Source of the DNA: Apostichopus californicus
Taxonomy: Eukaryota > Echinodermata > Holothuroidea > Aspidochirotida > Stichopodidae
Length of the DNA: 43,077 nt
Reading direction: 5' to 3'
Assembly: GCA_020650975.1 (NCBI GenBank)
Contig: JAIPMN010000678.1
Span: 2,792-45,868 of the forward strand
Made by a program: the position numbers and the translations under genes. The notes below the pieces were generated by a model. It was given only the letters and a program-made list of their open reading frames with translations. It was not told the origin of the DNA and made no database searches. Position 1 is the first letter of the stretch. Each line of letters starts with the position of its first letter. Of this stretch, positions 1 through 10,943 are shown piece after piece.

Positions 1-30
<30 letters not shown>
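1..30. repeat. Poly-A tract at window edge
   Basis: Thirty consecutive A residues open the window. This could be the tail of a retroposed sequence whose body lies to the left, or simple low-complexity DNA. The sequence to its right shows no element structure, so no element is called. Confidence 0.9.
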
Positions 31-33
<3 letters not shown>

Positions 34-1978
34 TAAACAGATTATTAAAGTACGCTTGTAAACTTAATTGCAAAGAAAAATAAAATGTTGAAATTAAATG
101 ACTATAATATCTCCTACATTATAATACCTCTCACTGGAGAGGGCTTCTTCCTTTTCGACTCTCCCATGATGTTGATGTCTACAACGGTCACGAAGAAGCG
201 ATGCAAAAATCGGCAGAGTTTTCCAAAACCCCGGAGGAAAGAAGTTAATCCAAACATACAGTGGCTGTTGTACTTTGGCTCTGGCCTTGATGAATGTTGA
301 CTACAGAATGAGTAGTACCTTGGGATAACCTCACATCTTTCCTATCCTTGGTGTAGTAGATCACAGCAAACATAAGGTTGGGGAATCCCTTCACAAAATA
401 ACAAACCCTATTGCACACACACAGTAAAATGATCCTCAGATTGAGAAATCCCAAAACCACAATACAGTTAGTATTTTTATCCAATGTATAATGAGTCTAT
501 CCCATAGCTCTTCACACACTCACTTCACAACAACAAGACTGTGTGTCCCAATCAAGTCTAAACTTGTTCTAAAACCTCATCTTGTTTTCCACAGCTTTTT
601 TATAGCTCACTGTTTGTTATTCAAATAATAGATAGAAGCAAAAGCTCACCCAGCTATTGTAAGCCGCCCGGGTGAATCAGAACTAAAAAGAGGGCGGTGG
701 GCTGCCTATCATGACTTTCAATCATGATGTCATTGTTGTGCATGTGGCTGGTTCTATAGTAGCTAATCACCAACTTTTGTTTGTTATCTTGGTCAATGTT
801 ATTTGCATACAATACTACTGTGAACCAATAGGAAGATAACATAGACTTGACTGACATGTGTGGGTGGGGCTTAAAGTTTGCCAGAGTAACAGATATGATT
901 AAGGGCAATGTTCTTCATTTGTTTAACAAAGTAACAACTGTTTAGTACTATAGCAATAGTAGTAGTATTATATCTGTAGTAGTATACCCTAACCATGATA
1001 ATTATGGATTGTTGTTTTTTTCTGTTGCAATGGCCTACCACAACACTCTCACTAAACAAGTTCTAAATATAGCAATGACAGTCGATGCCTTGTAACAGGT
1101 ATGAAATAAGTGTAGGAGGAAATTTGATAAACTAGTTAGGAAGTAGCTTTAGCAGATTGTTTTGTTGGCAGGACAAAGGATTCCCTGACATACGATATAT
1201 ACAATTGTAATTTAAGCAAACTTAATGTAGCCCCCTCTTTATTATCATTAGTATGATTCCTGTCTATTTCTTGGGAGGGGGAAGGAAGAAGGATGGGGGG
1301 GGGGGGAGATTTGATGATAGGAAAGGGAGAAGGGATTAACTTGTAATTTCAAACAAAGATATAAATACTTCTGTAAAAACCAATGTTGTCCCCAAATATG
1401 CTAGAAATACAAGAAATGGCCACTCTGAATTGAGTACTTTTTCTTATCACTTTTTCTCTCTCCCGTAATGCATATTGCTGTGATAGTTTAAGAGTGAAAA
1501 AATTAAAATAAGGTAACTGAGCACATAAAACAAAAGAAGAAAAAAAGTTGGCATTTTGAGCATTTCTTATCATCATCAAAGGCTCACAATTGGAGACAGC
1601 AATAAAAATGACGAGAGGTAATTTTACCTGCTATGTAAATAATACTACGAAACAGAAATAAAACCCTGTCGTTAAATTTGTCACAGATCTGAGCATACTC
1701 CTCCAATTGAGAATGTTGATTATTTCAAATGAAAAACAAACTGTACAGTAGATATACACAACAACTTTCATTCTGGACGTAACCAGCTGCAGACTACTTT
1801 ATGAAAATGGGGGGAGCGGGTAAGGGGGGGGGGGGAAGATTTGGAGGTGGAAAGGGGAAGTTGTCAAGTTTTGAAATATTTCTGAGCATCCACACATGTG
1901 CATCATCATCATCCTAGAAACTTGACACTACAAGTTTCTTTACTCTGCTCTTACAACCCAACGGGAAGTAAAACTTAC
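31..1978. other. Non-coding stretch, no gene seen
   Basis: AT-rich DNA with only short chance reading frames. It contains a 12-base G tract at 1295-1306 and another at 1824-1835, both followed by a purine-rich AGATT segment. A minus-strand splice-like block lies near 645-685: a pyrimidine-rich acceptor, 33 bases, then a GTGAGC donor. It carries an in-frame stop in the phase that would extend the minus-strand gene model, so it was not called as an exon. Confidence 0.6.
1280..1865 (+). repeat. Two related poly-G/AGATT segments
   Basis: Segments at about 1280-1335 and 1808-1865 share a layout: a purine-rich lead, twelve G, (A)AGATTTG, then a GGAAAGGGGAAG-like stretch. A third poly-G tract at 14153-14166 is also followed by AGATT. 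This looks like pieces of one dispersed sequence rather than independent G runs, but the similarity is short and low in complexity. Confidence 0.4.
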
Positions 1979-2026
1979 GAGAGACATTGCACAAATGAAA
2001 CAGACAACCTGAACTATTGAGCAAGC
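1979..2026 (-). CDS. Possible 48-nt microexon
   Basis: On the minus strand a strong acceptor (GACTTTTTCTGCAG) precedes 48 bases that end at a GTAAGT donor. Read in phase 1 it is open and begins Gly-Leu-Leu-Asn-Ser, ending on a split codon in the same phase. That phase matches the last exon I could place in the upstream minus-strand model (12732-12842), so it could extend the protein across a roughly 10.7 kb intron. A sequence this short with good splice sites can occur by chance, and I see no protein motif in it. Transcript evidence is required before accepting it. Confidence 0.22.
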
Positions 2027-2510
2027 CTGCAGAAAAAGTCCCTAAAGCATATTTTTAGGATTTCCTGTAACCTTTAGCTCTCGTCACTGAATCATCTACG
2101 TTAAAAAGCAAAACTTTGTTTGTAATTAAACTCGATAAATATTTACGTTGAACTACAACGGGGGCGAAAATCCATCCACGGCAAACATGGGTCGTCCTTG
2201 CATAAATTACAGTTTGTTGGCCTCAGTTCAACTTATTTTATATGTACTGGCAGTTAAAAACTAACATGGATGAATTTACTGCTTGGATATGACAGTCCTT
2301 TTCTTTTAACACAATAAAAATGTGATTTGGAACAGAATACCCCTACAGTCGCTGGCTGATCATGGTTTTCATTCGGAACGTAAAATTTGCATATTTGCAT
2401 CGTTCATTTTCGTTCGTGAACTTGGTGTGTTCTACAACTCTATTATCGTGAAGGATCTGGGCTAAAGCATGTTTCCTGTACTGTGATTAAACTCACCCTA
2501 TGATCAATCA

Positions 2511-2672
2511 ATGGATTTGTACTCAAATTCACATTTATGGAATTTGGAACTCAAACTTATGGATCTTTGTACTCAAACTCACACTTATGGATTTTTGTAC
2601 TCAAACTCACATTTATGGACTTTTAATTGAACTCACACTTATGGACAGTTACTTGTTCTTACTCTTATGAAT
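2511..2672. repeat. Tandem repeat, ~28-bp unit, ~6 copies
   Basis: Successive units start with ATGGA at 2511, 2537, 2559, 2587, 2615 and 2641. The model unit is ATGGATTTTTGTACTCAAAC followed by TCACACTT. Unit lengths run from 22 to 28 bases and the last copies are more diverged. It is a degenerate minisatellite. Confidence 0.9.
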
Positions 2673-4300
2673 TTGTAATAGTATTCTGGTCATTCTGGGT
2701 AAAGATTAATTATTCCACCTCCCCCTTCCTCCCTCATTTAAACCTCATTAAAGAAATACTTAACATGTAAATTATGTGGCAGCTCACAATGAGCTAATTA
2801 TTCATCTCCCTTCTCACCTGGTTTTACTGTGTGCGCTTTGCAGGCATTGAACTTTCAGGGCAAATTACTTGTTGAACAATCTAGTGAAGTGTTGCCTTGA
2901 TTTATTAACTCTTTGCTCTAGTATGATGACTAAGCAAACTGAAGTTATTTATAACTGTCAAGTGTGGATTAACTGCTTTCTGTTATAATATAATGGTTGC
3001 CCCATTAAACAATGTATTGTGTAAACAATAGACCAAGTACTGTATGCAGACAGATCTTAACTCCAAACGGGAGTTGCAAGTTTCTTGTCAGAATATATCC
3101 TTCTAAGGTCCTAGCTGGCATTGTGGAGGCATAAATATTGTACAAATGAATATGCTTCATAGCAGGCTCAGTCCCTCTACCGATAAATTTGCATAACCAT
3201 ATAATTTGAACAATGACAAGACTGGTCCATCAAACCCAACCCCCCCAAAACAACAACAATGCAACCCCCCAAAAATACTGCAATACTGTAAAAATGCAGA
3301 CCTTATATTGAAGCGGCTTGTTCCAATTCTAACTACGGTATATTTTTAGGATAAATTAAGTACTACACATCTTACATGGGCTGTTAACAGTTCTGACATG
3401 CACAGTACAGTATGGCATGGTTGTGTACAAGTTGCAACATGTACAAATGTATGTATGTGTATGTATGTATACATAGCGTTATTAAGTTAATATAGCGTTA
3501 TTAAATAGCGTTAAGTTCATCAGATCTGCAGTTCTACGTATTTACAGCAAACAGGCGTAAGATCCGCACAGTAGTTGTACAGCCATTTGAGTTAATTAAC
3601 TGAACGTGTTAATCAAATTATTTTCATTTCTTTTGCACTTTTCAAAAGAAGCTTACAATAACTTCCCATGAGCCGAGTATAAATTCTGTTTTATAGTAAG
3701 ATTTGGTTCAATACATATATATGGCACTAGGATAATATTACTCAAGTGAAAAGAGAAACCAAACTGGTTTGAGACATTGAAACATGGGTTGGTATTACTA
3801 TCATTAATCAAGTATAATGACATGTAACTGGATGGGCAACATTACAGACCTAAATCTATACATAACCCCTACGTTAACTCTGTCAGTGATCCCTTCTCAA
3901 ATTGGTTATAAACAGTACAGCAACACAGTTTTGTTTTCTTCCAAGTTAATACAGATGTGCAGGTACCATTTAATCTTCAATTATCTCTACTTTGTAACCA
4001 GTTTCCTGGACTTTAATTTTGACCTGGAGGTATTGATTATAATCGGCAGAGTTTGTCAGCGAGATCGCTTGGTGATATATTCAGTCTGTTCCCAGCGCTC
4101 TCCCAAATTAGTGAGCCTTCCTCGCTGGGTATTTCCCTTCGGTGTGATGCAACTTTCTGCTGTCTTTGAATTAGGTTTTGCAACCTTTGGGGAGTTAATG
4201 ACAAGCTAGATTAATTGATTAAAATGAATCAATGGTTCAATGCGGCTATAAGCTTATTTGCATCACCAGTCATATAGTTAGGTAGGTAGGTAGGAAAGTG
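2673..4300. other. Non-coding stretch with simple repeats
   Basis: It contains an A/C-rich segment at about 3237-3280, an ATGT-rich patch near 3447-3470, and three copies of TAGCGTTA at about 3475-3515. A plus-strand frame of about 130 codons at 3817-4209 is no longer than chance predicts for DNA of this composition and length. It shows no protein motif and was not called. Confidence 0.6.
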
Positions 4301-4309
4301 CATGTAGGA

Positions 4310-4615
4310 GCCAGGATTTTCAAAGTTGTGTGCACGACTATCTGAGCGGAGCGCCACCATCGGTTGGCGCGGAGCGTACAAGAAAAGTTTTGGTTTTACA
4401 ACCCCCCCGGAAACGGCCCTTCCCGAGTGTACATACTGGTTCCGTGGCCTCTTGCTAACTTGAGACACCTCATTCAATATCATTTTTAAACCCAAAAAAC
4501 AAACGAGTTAAAATATTAATATAGAATTATGGGTGTTTTTATAAAAAAGATAACTTGGCCAAAAAAAGTGTAGGCCCGGGCCTACAGTGCTACACACAGG
4601 CTACGCCCCTGGGAG
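4310..4615. mobile_element. Dispersed repeat remnant (GCGTAGCC family), copy 1
   Basis: The core at 4348-4434 contains GCGCCACCAT, then GTTGGCGCGGAGCG, then TACAAGAAAAGTTTTGG. The same order of blocks is found in inverse orientation at 26681-26770, so these are two diverged members of one family. An 18-bp perfect palindrome, TGTAGGCCCGGGCCTACA, lies at 4569-4586. The segment ends in ACAGGCTACGCCCCTGG, which matches in kind the GCGTAGC-type ends of the second copy. No coding capacity is visible. The element class is unknown: it is probably a non-autonomous DNA element or a short retroposon. Confidence 0.55.
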
Positions 4616-4799
4616 CATAGTAAACAGAGCTCATCATCCGTAATACAAAGCAAACTCAACCATCTCCATTGACCTTACATATCTTATTTATAAATAGCAT
4701 TTCTCCTCACTGTTGCAAAATAACTTTTGAAGTGTGAACCTTCCTGAAAGTACTTTTGAAGTTTGCTCAACTTTTTCTCTTTTGCGGGTAGTTCATTTC

Positions 4800-5103
4800 A
4801 TGGAGTCATTTTCCATTCCTTTATATTTCCTGCCAATTCCAGACGATCTATTTACTGATCTATGATCAGTGATCTGGGAAATACCCACTTCGTTACTCTC
4901 TCGGAAGCAGGGAAATGTTTAAATCACGTAGAGTACCTGACATATGGATCCGGTAATTCCATAGAGTCATTTTCCATTCCTTAATAATACCTGCACATTT
5001 CAAATTACAATCTATTTACGCATCATGATGATTGATCTGGGAAATACCCACTTCGTTACTCTTGGAAGCAGGAAAATGTTTGAAGCACGTGCAGTAACTA
5101 ACA
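4800..5103. repeat. Two-copy tandem duplication, ~162 bp
   Basis: The copies start at about 4800 and 4961. Both contain GAGTCATTTTCCATTCC, then GATCTGGGAAATACCCACTT followed by CGTTACTC, then a GGAAGCAGG block, and end near a CACGT-containing segment. The second copy holds a full CACGTG E-box where the first has CACGTA. Substitutions and small indels show that the duplication is not recent. Confidence 0.9.
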
Positions 5104-6859
5104 TAACGACTAAAGAGAGCCAGGTTATTTCACAAAAATATTCAATCAGAACTTGTTAAACATTATACAACTTAAAAGGACGCTTTTCAGCTTACAGGGT
5201 TCATTGAGATATCTACAGATTATGTACATAATATAGCCAATATTATATTAAGGCAACTTTAGGGCTATGATCAAATGTGTGATACTACGACACACACGGC
5301 CGATCGACGCTGCAAAAAATTACATGGTGACTTGATAAGATCTCTGGAGGGCAACTTCCAAAGCAGACAGTTTCCAGGGACTGGTGCTAAATATAGAGAA
5401 ACATAACCACCAAGTATTACTTTCAGACTGTTTATCAACTACATTACTTCTGCCCCAGCAACGAGATTACCAGCTGCAGCACAGTTGTTAGAAGCTACTC
5501 TTCCAATTTAGCATCATTATCATATATATGACCTGGATGACAGGGAACAAACATAAAGGTCCTTGATATTGTCTTTTACTTTACATATTCACTGACGATG
5601 ATTCACCTCTAAACCTTTGTGTTCTTCGACAACCTGTAAGCCGGGCGTATATCAGAAAACTTATTGTTACCACCGGCTGTTATATAGAAGTAAGTTAACT
5701 TAGAAGACGGGATTGCACAATAGCTGCTGAATATTGACTGGTTCGTATCTCCAAGCACTGACTAGTTAGTGATACAAGTCCAGACTCCACACCCCTGTTT
5801 GTCAAGAGCTAGTACTACTACCCTGGGCTTTTTCTGGTTTGTCAATATAGACCCAGTTGCTGCATTGAGTTTTAATCTCTGGTTGGCTGCACCACAAAGG
5901 GAGCAGAAAGATACAATGACTCACTTTAATAAATACAGATCACTGGGCTGGCTAGCTGTACTAATCAGTTGCGGGCAAACCGTGCGGTAAAAGCTTTGAT
6001 TAAAACCGGCTCTCTCTCTCTCTCACAAGCAGTGATGGTGCAATAGTTATGTCCCAACAACAAATTTGATTAATTAATGAAGTCAGTTTTAACACTTTAA
6101 TTGCCTCATTGTTAATGTTTTCTTTACTTTTTCAAGGCCAGCTACAGTATAGGACCCTTTTGAGCATTTCCCAACGACATTAAATTTTTCTAACAGGTAC
6201 CATTATCCTGTTTAGTCCCAGGACAATAATTTTTCACAATTACATAAACATGGATGAGGAGCCCTTTTGAGAACCTTCACTGTTAACTTTTTTGACCAGT
6301 AAGACTTGGACCACCCCCCTCCCCCACCCCCATAAAAGAAAAGTGACACATCTAGACCTAATACTCTTAAGGTTACCTGTTTTTGGTTCTTCGTTTGCTT
6401 TTCAGTGAAAGAGTTCATTATATAAATACAAATACAAATATTCATTGAACAGATACTTAACCAAAATGATCGAGGGCCGTAGGTAAAGTTATGACATCAT
6501 AAGCCAATATAAAGCCATGATTCAGTGAGTAAGATTTCAAATCATCTCTCCATATGCGCTGATCTTGATACATATGGCATTGCTACCAGTCTGTTACCCT
6601 GGGTGCATATATTATATACACCTACCATACCCATGTACAGTATGGATGAGTACCAGGGTAGGTACATACCACTGCAGGTAAGATCTGACAGTCCGAGGGT
6701 ACGCAAATGATTTGTAAATCTCTGGGGAGACTTCCATAGAAACAACAGAAAACAAAAACAAGAAATATTTTGATCTTACCACATGTCACAATTTAACATG
6801 ATGACATATTGGACCAAAATGCTGATTGCCAGGTACATGCATTCTCGTATCGCTGTTAA
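5104..6859. other. Non-coding stretch, no gene seen
   Basis: It contains a (TC)n microsatellite at about 6010-6024 and a C-rich patch at about 6312-6330. A GTAAGT donor-like site on the plus strand near 5694 has no convincing exon before it. I see nothing else. Confidence 0.6.
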
Positions 6860-7217
6860 AGGCATTGAAGACTCACCCCAAACCGCGCGCCGCCCTGTGA
6901 AAAAGTTAACTTTCCGTTGCTTGCAAGTGAAGTTTTTCTCGTCGCTACAAAATGCAGACAGTAATGAAACGTGATACCTTGTTATCTTTAGCTGGACCTG
7001 AGATGTCCATCGCTGTATCGTTTGTACACTGTGCTGTGGGTATTGACCGCAGCTGTATGTACTGACTGTACACTATTGTCTAATTACCGATGGTAGCAAG
7101 CTGTGTGTGTATTTTCTGGGATCGATGGTGGTGTCTAACACTTCTGTTACACCTCATTCCATACTAGGTCAAATTACCGGCATTAGACATTTCTTTTTGC
7201 GCGGGTCTTCACACCCT
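6860..7217. mobile_element. piggyBac-like MITE flanked by TTAA
   Basis: The element is bounded by the tetranucleotide TTAA on both sides (6856-6859 and 7218-7221), the target-site duplication typical of piggyBac transposons. Its ends are inverted repeats: the left end begins AGGCATTGAAGACTCAC, and the right end read inward begins AGGGTGTGAAGACCCGC. They match at 12 of 17 positions and share the core TGAAGAC. At 358 bp, with no open frame that could encode a transposase, it is non-autonomous. The interior is richer in CpG than its surroundings. Family assignment rests on TTAA and the short inverted ends only. Confidence 0.6.
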
Positions 7218-9500
7218 TTAAGGTCACCTAAAACTTTTTTATTGAAAGCTATAAAACTGCTTTAACACTAAAAAGCTATTTCCAAATATGAACAAGACAG
7301 CCCTAAGAAACAATATTTTCAATTTCATTTTATTCATGGAATATCAGGTACCAATACCTTTTTACATAAAATTAAGCGAACAAATCCACCCCCCCCCCCA
7401 TTTTGTTCCTTTTGCGAAGCTGTAAATGAACCGCCAGAACATACAGTATCTCTTTTGGCTTCGCCCTCTCACAAAGGAATTTTGGACAAAAATTTCTGAT
7501 TAGTGTGCATGTAAAGAAGTATTTCATGTAAAACTTAGGGTATGTTCAGTTTGGCTATATATATACTGAGGACATTAAACAGCCTGTTAACATTTTATTA
7601 ATCCATGCGAAAGTATTTTCTGTTCCACTGTAAATTGAACAATAACATCCAGAGGCGTTGGTTTCCATCGCTAGTTTCAATCTTCTCTCGAAGTAGAACA
7701 TTTCACTTCGCAAAAACGAAATGATTCGTTATCCTTACACTTTAATGAAGCTTTCATTGAACTGAACTGCAACCAACCTTTCACAGAATGCATAAATTCA
7801 TTTTGTTTTACACTGTTGTTGATTATGAAAATTGATTCTGAATATGAGATATATACTTCCATTTCAACTGGAGTGGTAATTCTTTCATTACTTCACATTT
7901 TCTACTATCAATATTCTCTATTTCATGGAAAATCAAAAGCAAATGCGAGAGCATGTAATATTATTAATTTTAACGTTTCTGAGTAATTGAGTACGCTATC
8001 GATCAGGACGATTCACTCAAGTTGTAAATATACCGTAACTAATGTTAATGATATGTACATTAAAGATGATGAATATGTATCAGAATGAATGAATATTTAA
8101 ATTCAGAAAATGAGATGGAAAAAAAATGAGATGAAAAAAAAACGAGTATGCATGTAAGTTTGGTTTGTGATATCACTATTACATGGTGGAGAGGAGGACT
8201 GGGGGGGGGGAGGGAGAAGGGTGGGGGAAAGGATATCTTGTGTCATCTACCTAGAGGGAGCTAACTATCATATGAACTGATATACGGATATTAGAGAAGG
8301 ATGCTTTTTCATTGCAAGCATGGTGGAAATTTGAAATACTATCTGAGGCTTGAGTTAATAGCAGAACGTCTAAGTCAGCTGAAGAAATTGACGTAATTAT
8401 GGGAAAATTGACGTAATTATGGGTCATTTACATAACGCAGACCGTGTATAGTACACATCCAGTCAGATGCAGGCAAAAAGATAATAAATTCTCAATAAGT
8501 ACTTTTAAAAGTCAAGCCACACAAGGATGGATGATTTCCTACAGCTCAGATCGTTCTCCACTAAAGATCTTGAAATTTGATTAAATACACAAAACTGTAT
8601 TCATCCTGCCATTCTTCATCCATCTTTATCAAGAATAAAGTCACCTGGGAATAATTTTTATCCAGTAACCCATCATAAAATCCTATGCAAAATAGTCAAT
8701 TGCTCTATAAGCATATATACAAAGATGTATAGCAGTTTTTTACAAAGATATAACAGTTTTTTTCATCCGATAGTAATTTTATATGATAAAGTTCAAGGCC
8801 TTCTAACCTGCAGTACACAAAATCTAAATATTCCCTGAGAGTTGGTTAAAAGTTTTTAGCTCTTGGCTGCCTCTGTCCAACCAAACTTTCTGCTCAACAC
8901 CTGGGTGCCTCCCTCTTTCTTAACATAAATCTACAATATCTGAGGTTTCCTGTACAATTACCATTATCAACTTTAAATTATAACCTGTGTAGTGGCCATT
9001 TTGCCCATAAACGGTACCGTCACTTTGTGACAGAATGCATACTCCTTGAATTTACAATTCTAACCCTAACAGCAAAAAAGAAAAAAGAAGAATCTGTGTG
9101 ACCCCGTTAGGAATATAAGGTGAAACAGTGCCCATGGAACTGAAATAAATTTACCATCGCAAAGTTCATTCAACCATGTCAATTCTAAAGACTTCAGCAA
9201 AACCCTTCTAACCTATTTATATAGCAGAACTATTGTGTAAATTTATGTACACTGAAATCGTTACGACCACCAGTGCATTTATCTTTTGTGAACAAATCTG
9301 ATCTTTGATTTAGACACTTGCAAATATTTAGCAACTATCAAATTGTCTGTAGGATCTTCGGAAGGTTCGTTACGATCGAATGATTGGCACTTTGTAAGAC
9401 ATATTTCGAAATTTTCATGATCCAATTCTTAAAATAAAACTATATTCACTGAGTTTTTTTCAACGCTGGGTCTCCTTTTCTGCCTATGGAATTTTGTAAT
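7218..9500. other. Non-coding stretch with small repeats
   Basis: It holds an 11-base C tract at 7389-7399, a 10-base G tract at 8201-8210, and a 20-base-period direct repeat at 8385-8423 described separately. No reading frame is convincing. Confidence 0.6.
8385..8423 (+). repeat. Direct repeat containing TGACGTAA
   Basis: AAATTGACGTAATTATGGG occurs twice, at 8385-8403 and 8405-8423, with no change between copies. Each contains TGACGTAA, which resembles binding sites for bZIP factors of the ATF, C/EBP and PAR groups. Whether it works as a regulatory site is unknown. Confidence 0.8.
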
Positions 9501-9510
9501 ATCAATGGCA

Positions 9511-9524
9511 ATTGCCATGGTAAC
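9511..9524. promoter_or_regulatory. RFX X-box-like site
   Basis: ATTGCCATGGTAAC differs from the ideal X-box (GTTGCCATGGTAAC) only at its first base. It overlaps the end of a perfect 14-bp palindrome, ATGGCAATTGCCAT. Related half-sites occur at 9731-9736 (GGCAAC) and 9916-9929 (GTTGCCATGACAAT), so the motif clusters around the putative promoter at 9753-9855. RFX factors control many ciliary genes in animals. Function here is inference from the motif alone. Confidence 0.4.
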
Positions 9525-9752
9525 AAAGCTTTAATTATACTGTACTGCAAACTTGCAGATATTGCTATCGGAGACCAGAAAGCCAATCTTTGGATGTGCA
9601 TGACAACAATCATGAAATGGCAGTACCTGGACGATAACAACAACATAATTCAAGTTACCTTGACACTGCCCTGCAAAAAAATTCCCATCTACCCCATCTT
9701 CGGAAATTGTGAATGAACCCGTACAACCGTGGCAACAAGAGATCTTCATTTG

Positions 9753-9855
9753 TTCCCGCCTATGACGTTTGACGTCACAGCTTAGATATCTCATAGAAAC
9801 AGCGGTGTGATCTCTTTCAAAAGTATAAAAAAAGCTTACTCGTCAAATTAGCTGA
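9753..9855 (+). promoter_or_regulatory. Promoter with E2F, tandem CRE and TATA motifs
   Basis: In order on the plus strand: TTCCCGCC (E2F-like, 9753-9760), TGACGT (CRE half-site, 9763-9768), TGACGTCA (full CRE, 9770-9777), and TATAAAA (9824-9830). Transcription would be expected to start about 25-35 bases past the TATA box, near 9855. There is no ATG between that point and 9891. The full CRE is about 50 bases upstream of the TATA box, a normal distance for cAMP-responsive animal promoters. A start codon and a splice donor follow immediately, which makes this the best-formed promoter in the window. Confidence 0.55.
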
Positions 9856-9890
9856 GAACAGTCCATTCAGGAGCGAGGGAGACTCGACTC

Positions 9891-9978
9891 ATGACTGTCT
9901 GGAGGAATTCATTGTGTTGCCATGACAATGAAACTGCCAATTACTCTCCCTTTGAACGGCAAACAACTCCCTACTGCG
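9891..9978 (+). CDS. Putative first coding exon downstream of CRE/TATA promoter
   Basis: Two starts are possible before the GTGAGC donor at 9979. The first ATG (9891) gives 29 codons beginning MTVWRNSL and ends in phase 1, but its -3 base is C, a weak context. The second (9922), in another frame, has the strong context GCCATGA. It gives 19 codons, MTMKLPITLPLNGKQLPTA, and ends exactly in phase 0. I favour the second because of its context and because other plus-strand first-exon candidates (15384-15434 and 18946-18981) share phase 0. The protein is not recognised. The exon lies within the span of the minus-strand gene model, so one of the two models may be wrong, or the genes may overlap antisense. 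Confidence 0.4.
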
Positions 9979-10943
9979 GTGAGCTACATTTTTGATCTTT
10001 TAATTGTGATACTCTGTATGTAGCCGTTTCAACCTTTTCAGTCCAAAGGACATCGGACACGCCTGCACTTCGCATTTAAGTAAATAGTCTATAGATATGC
10101 TTGGTCTACTTAAACAAGCAGGCCATACGGAAGGAAAACAAATAAATAGATTTCAAATATCTGTTTCCGAGGAATGTAGATCCATTTTATAACGGTTAAA
10201 ATGGGTTCAAAAAGTCTGGAGCAAGCAGTTATAATAGTTCAGATTCCATGTGGTGAATTGGGTACATTGTTGATGGCTTTTAATCAACCAAATGGAAAAC
10301 TGTTTGTTTATTCCTAAAATGGAACTGATTTATGAAAAGGGGCCCATTGCAGTCTCATGCTCCCTGTGCCACCCTCTGTCTCTGTCCATCCGTAAACAAT
10401 GCATGAACGGCCTACGGCAAAGTGAGCACTGCCTTTTGGTTGGGCTTGTAGATTGCAAACTTTTTGCTATCAAAATGATATTCTATGTGTGTGATCAACC
10501 AGGCCATGGAATTATTTATGAAACAATGTTAAAAATGTATGCAAAAGTCACAAAGTTCTCAAAATCCTGTGGATCTGAACACCAAATGATAGATCGACAT
10601 CCTTACGATACAATTTTTATAGTTGCGAATGCAGCCATATTATATTGCTACCCTCATTACCCGATAACTTGATTCCAGCAGCCAAATAATTCCATAAACT
10701 TTGATACAGAAAAAAACAAACAAACAAACAGAAACAAATCAACACAAAAACAAATTGCTCACCTCTTAGGCCCTATCGACTAAATGCGTTCAGAGCTAAT
10801 TAATTTGTCGCGTAAAGGCCCTTCAGCTCTTTACCCAGATAGTTGAGAGTGTGCAATTTTTGACATTGACATCAAACACATACTTCCATCCATTATATGT
10901 CAAATCAGTTTGGACTGCAATATACCATAATTTTAACTGAACT
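9979..10943. other. Stretch without a supported gene
   Basis: This would be the start of the first intron if the preceding exon is real. A plus-strand frame of about 130 codons at 10276-10672 has no recognisable domain, and its length is within chance expectation for the window. A short AAAC repeat lies near 10716-10734. Confidence 0.5.

Noticed and set aside
645..685. Minus-strand acceptor, 33 bases and GTGAGC donor
   Set aside because: In the phase of the gene model it contains a stop just before the donor, and no poly-A signal follows. It cannot be placed as either an internal or a last exon.
3817..4209. 130-codon plus-strand open frame
   Set aside because: In AT-rich DNA of this size about one frame of this length is expected by chance. 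It has no domain, no promoter and no splice support.
10276..10672. About 130-codon plus-strand open frame
   Set aside because: Of chance length, with no recognised motif and no splice sites that would define an exon.
10403..10760. Possible minus-strand exon before GTGAGC at about 10758
   Set aside because: All three frames carry stops in the short interval between acceptor and donor.
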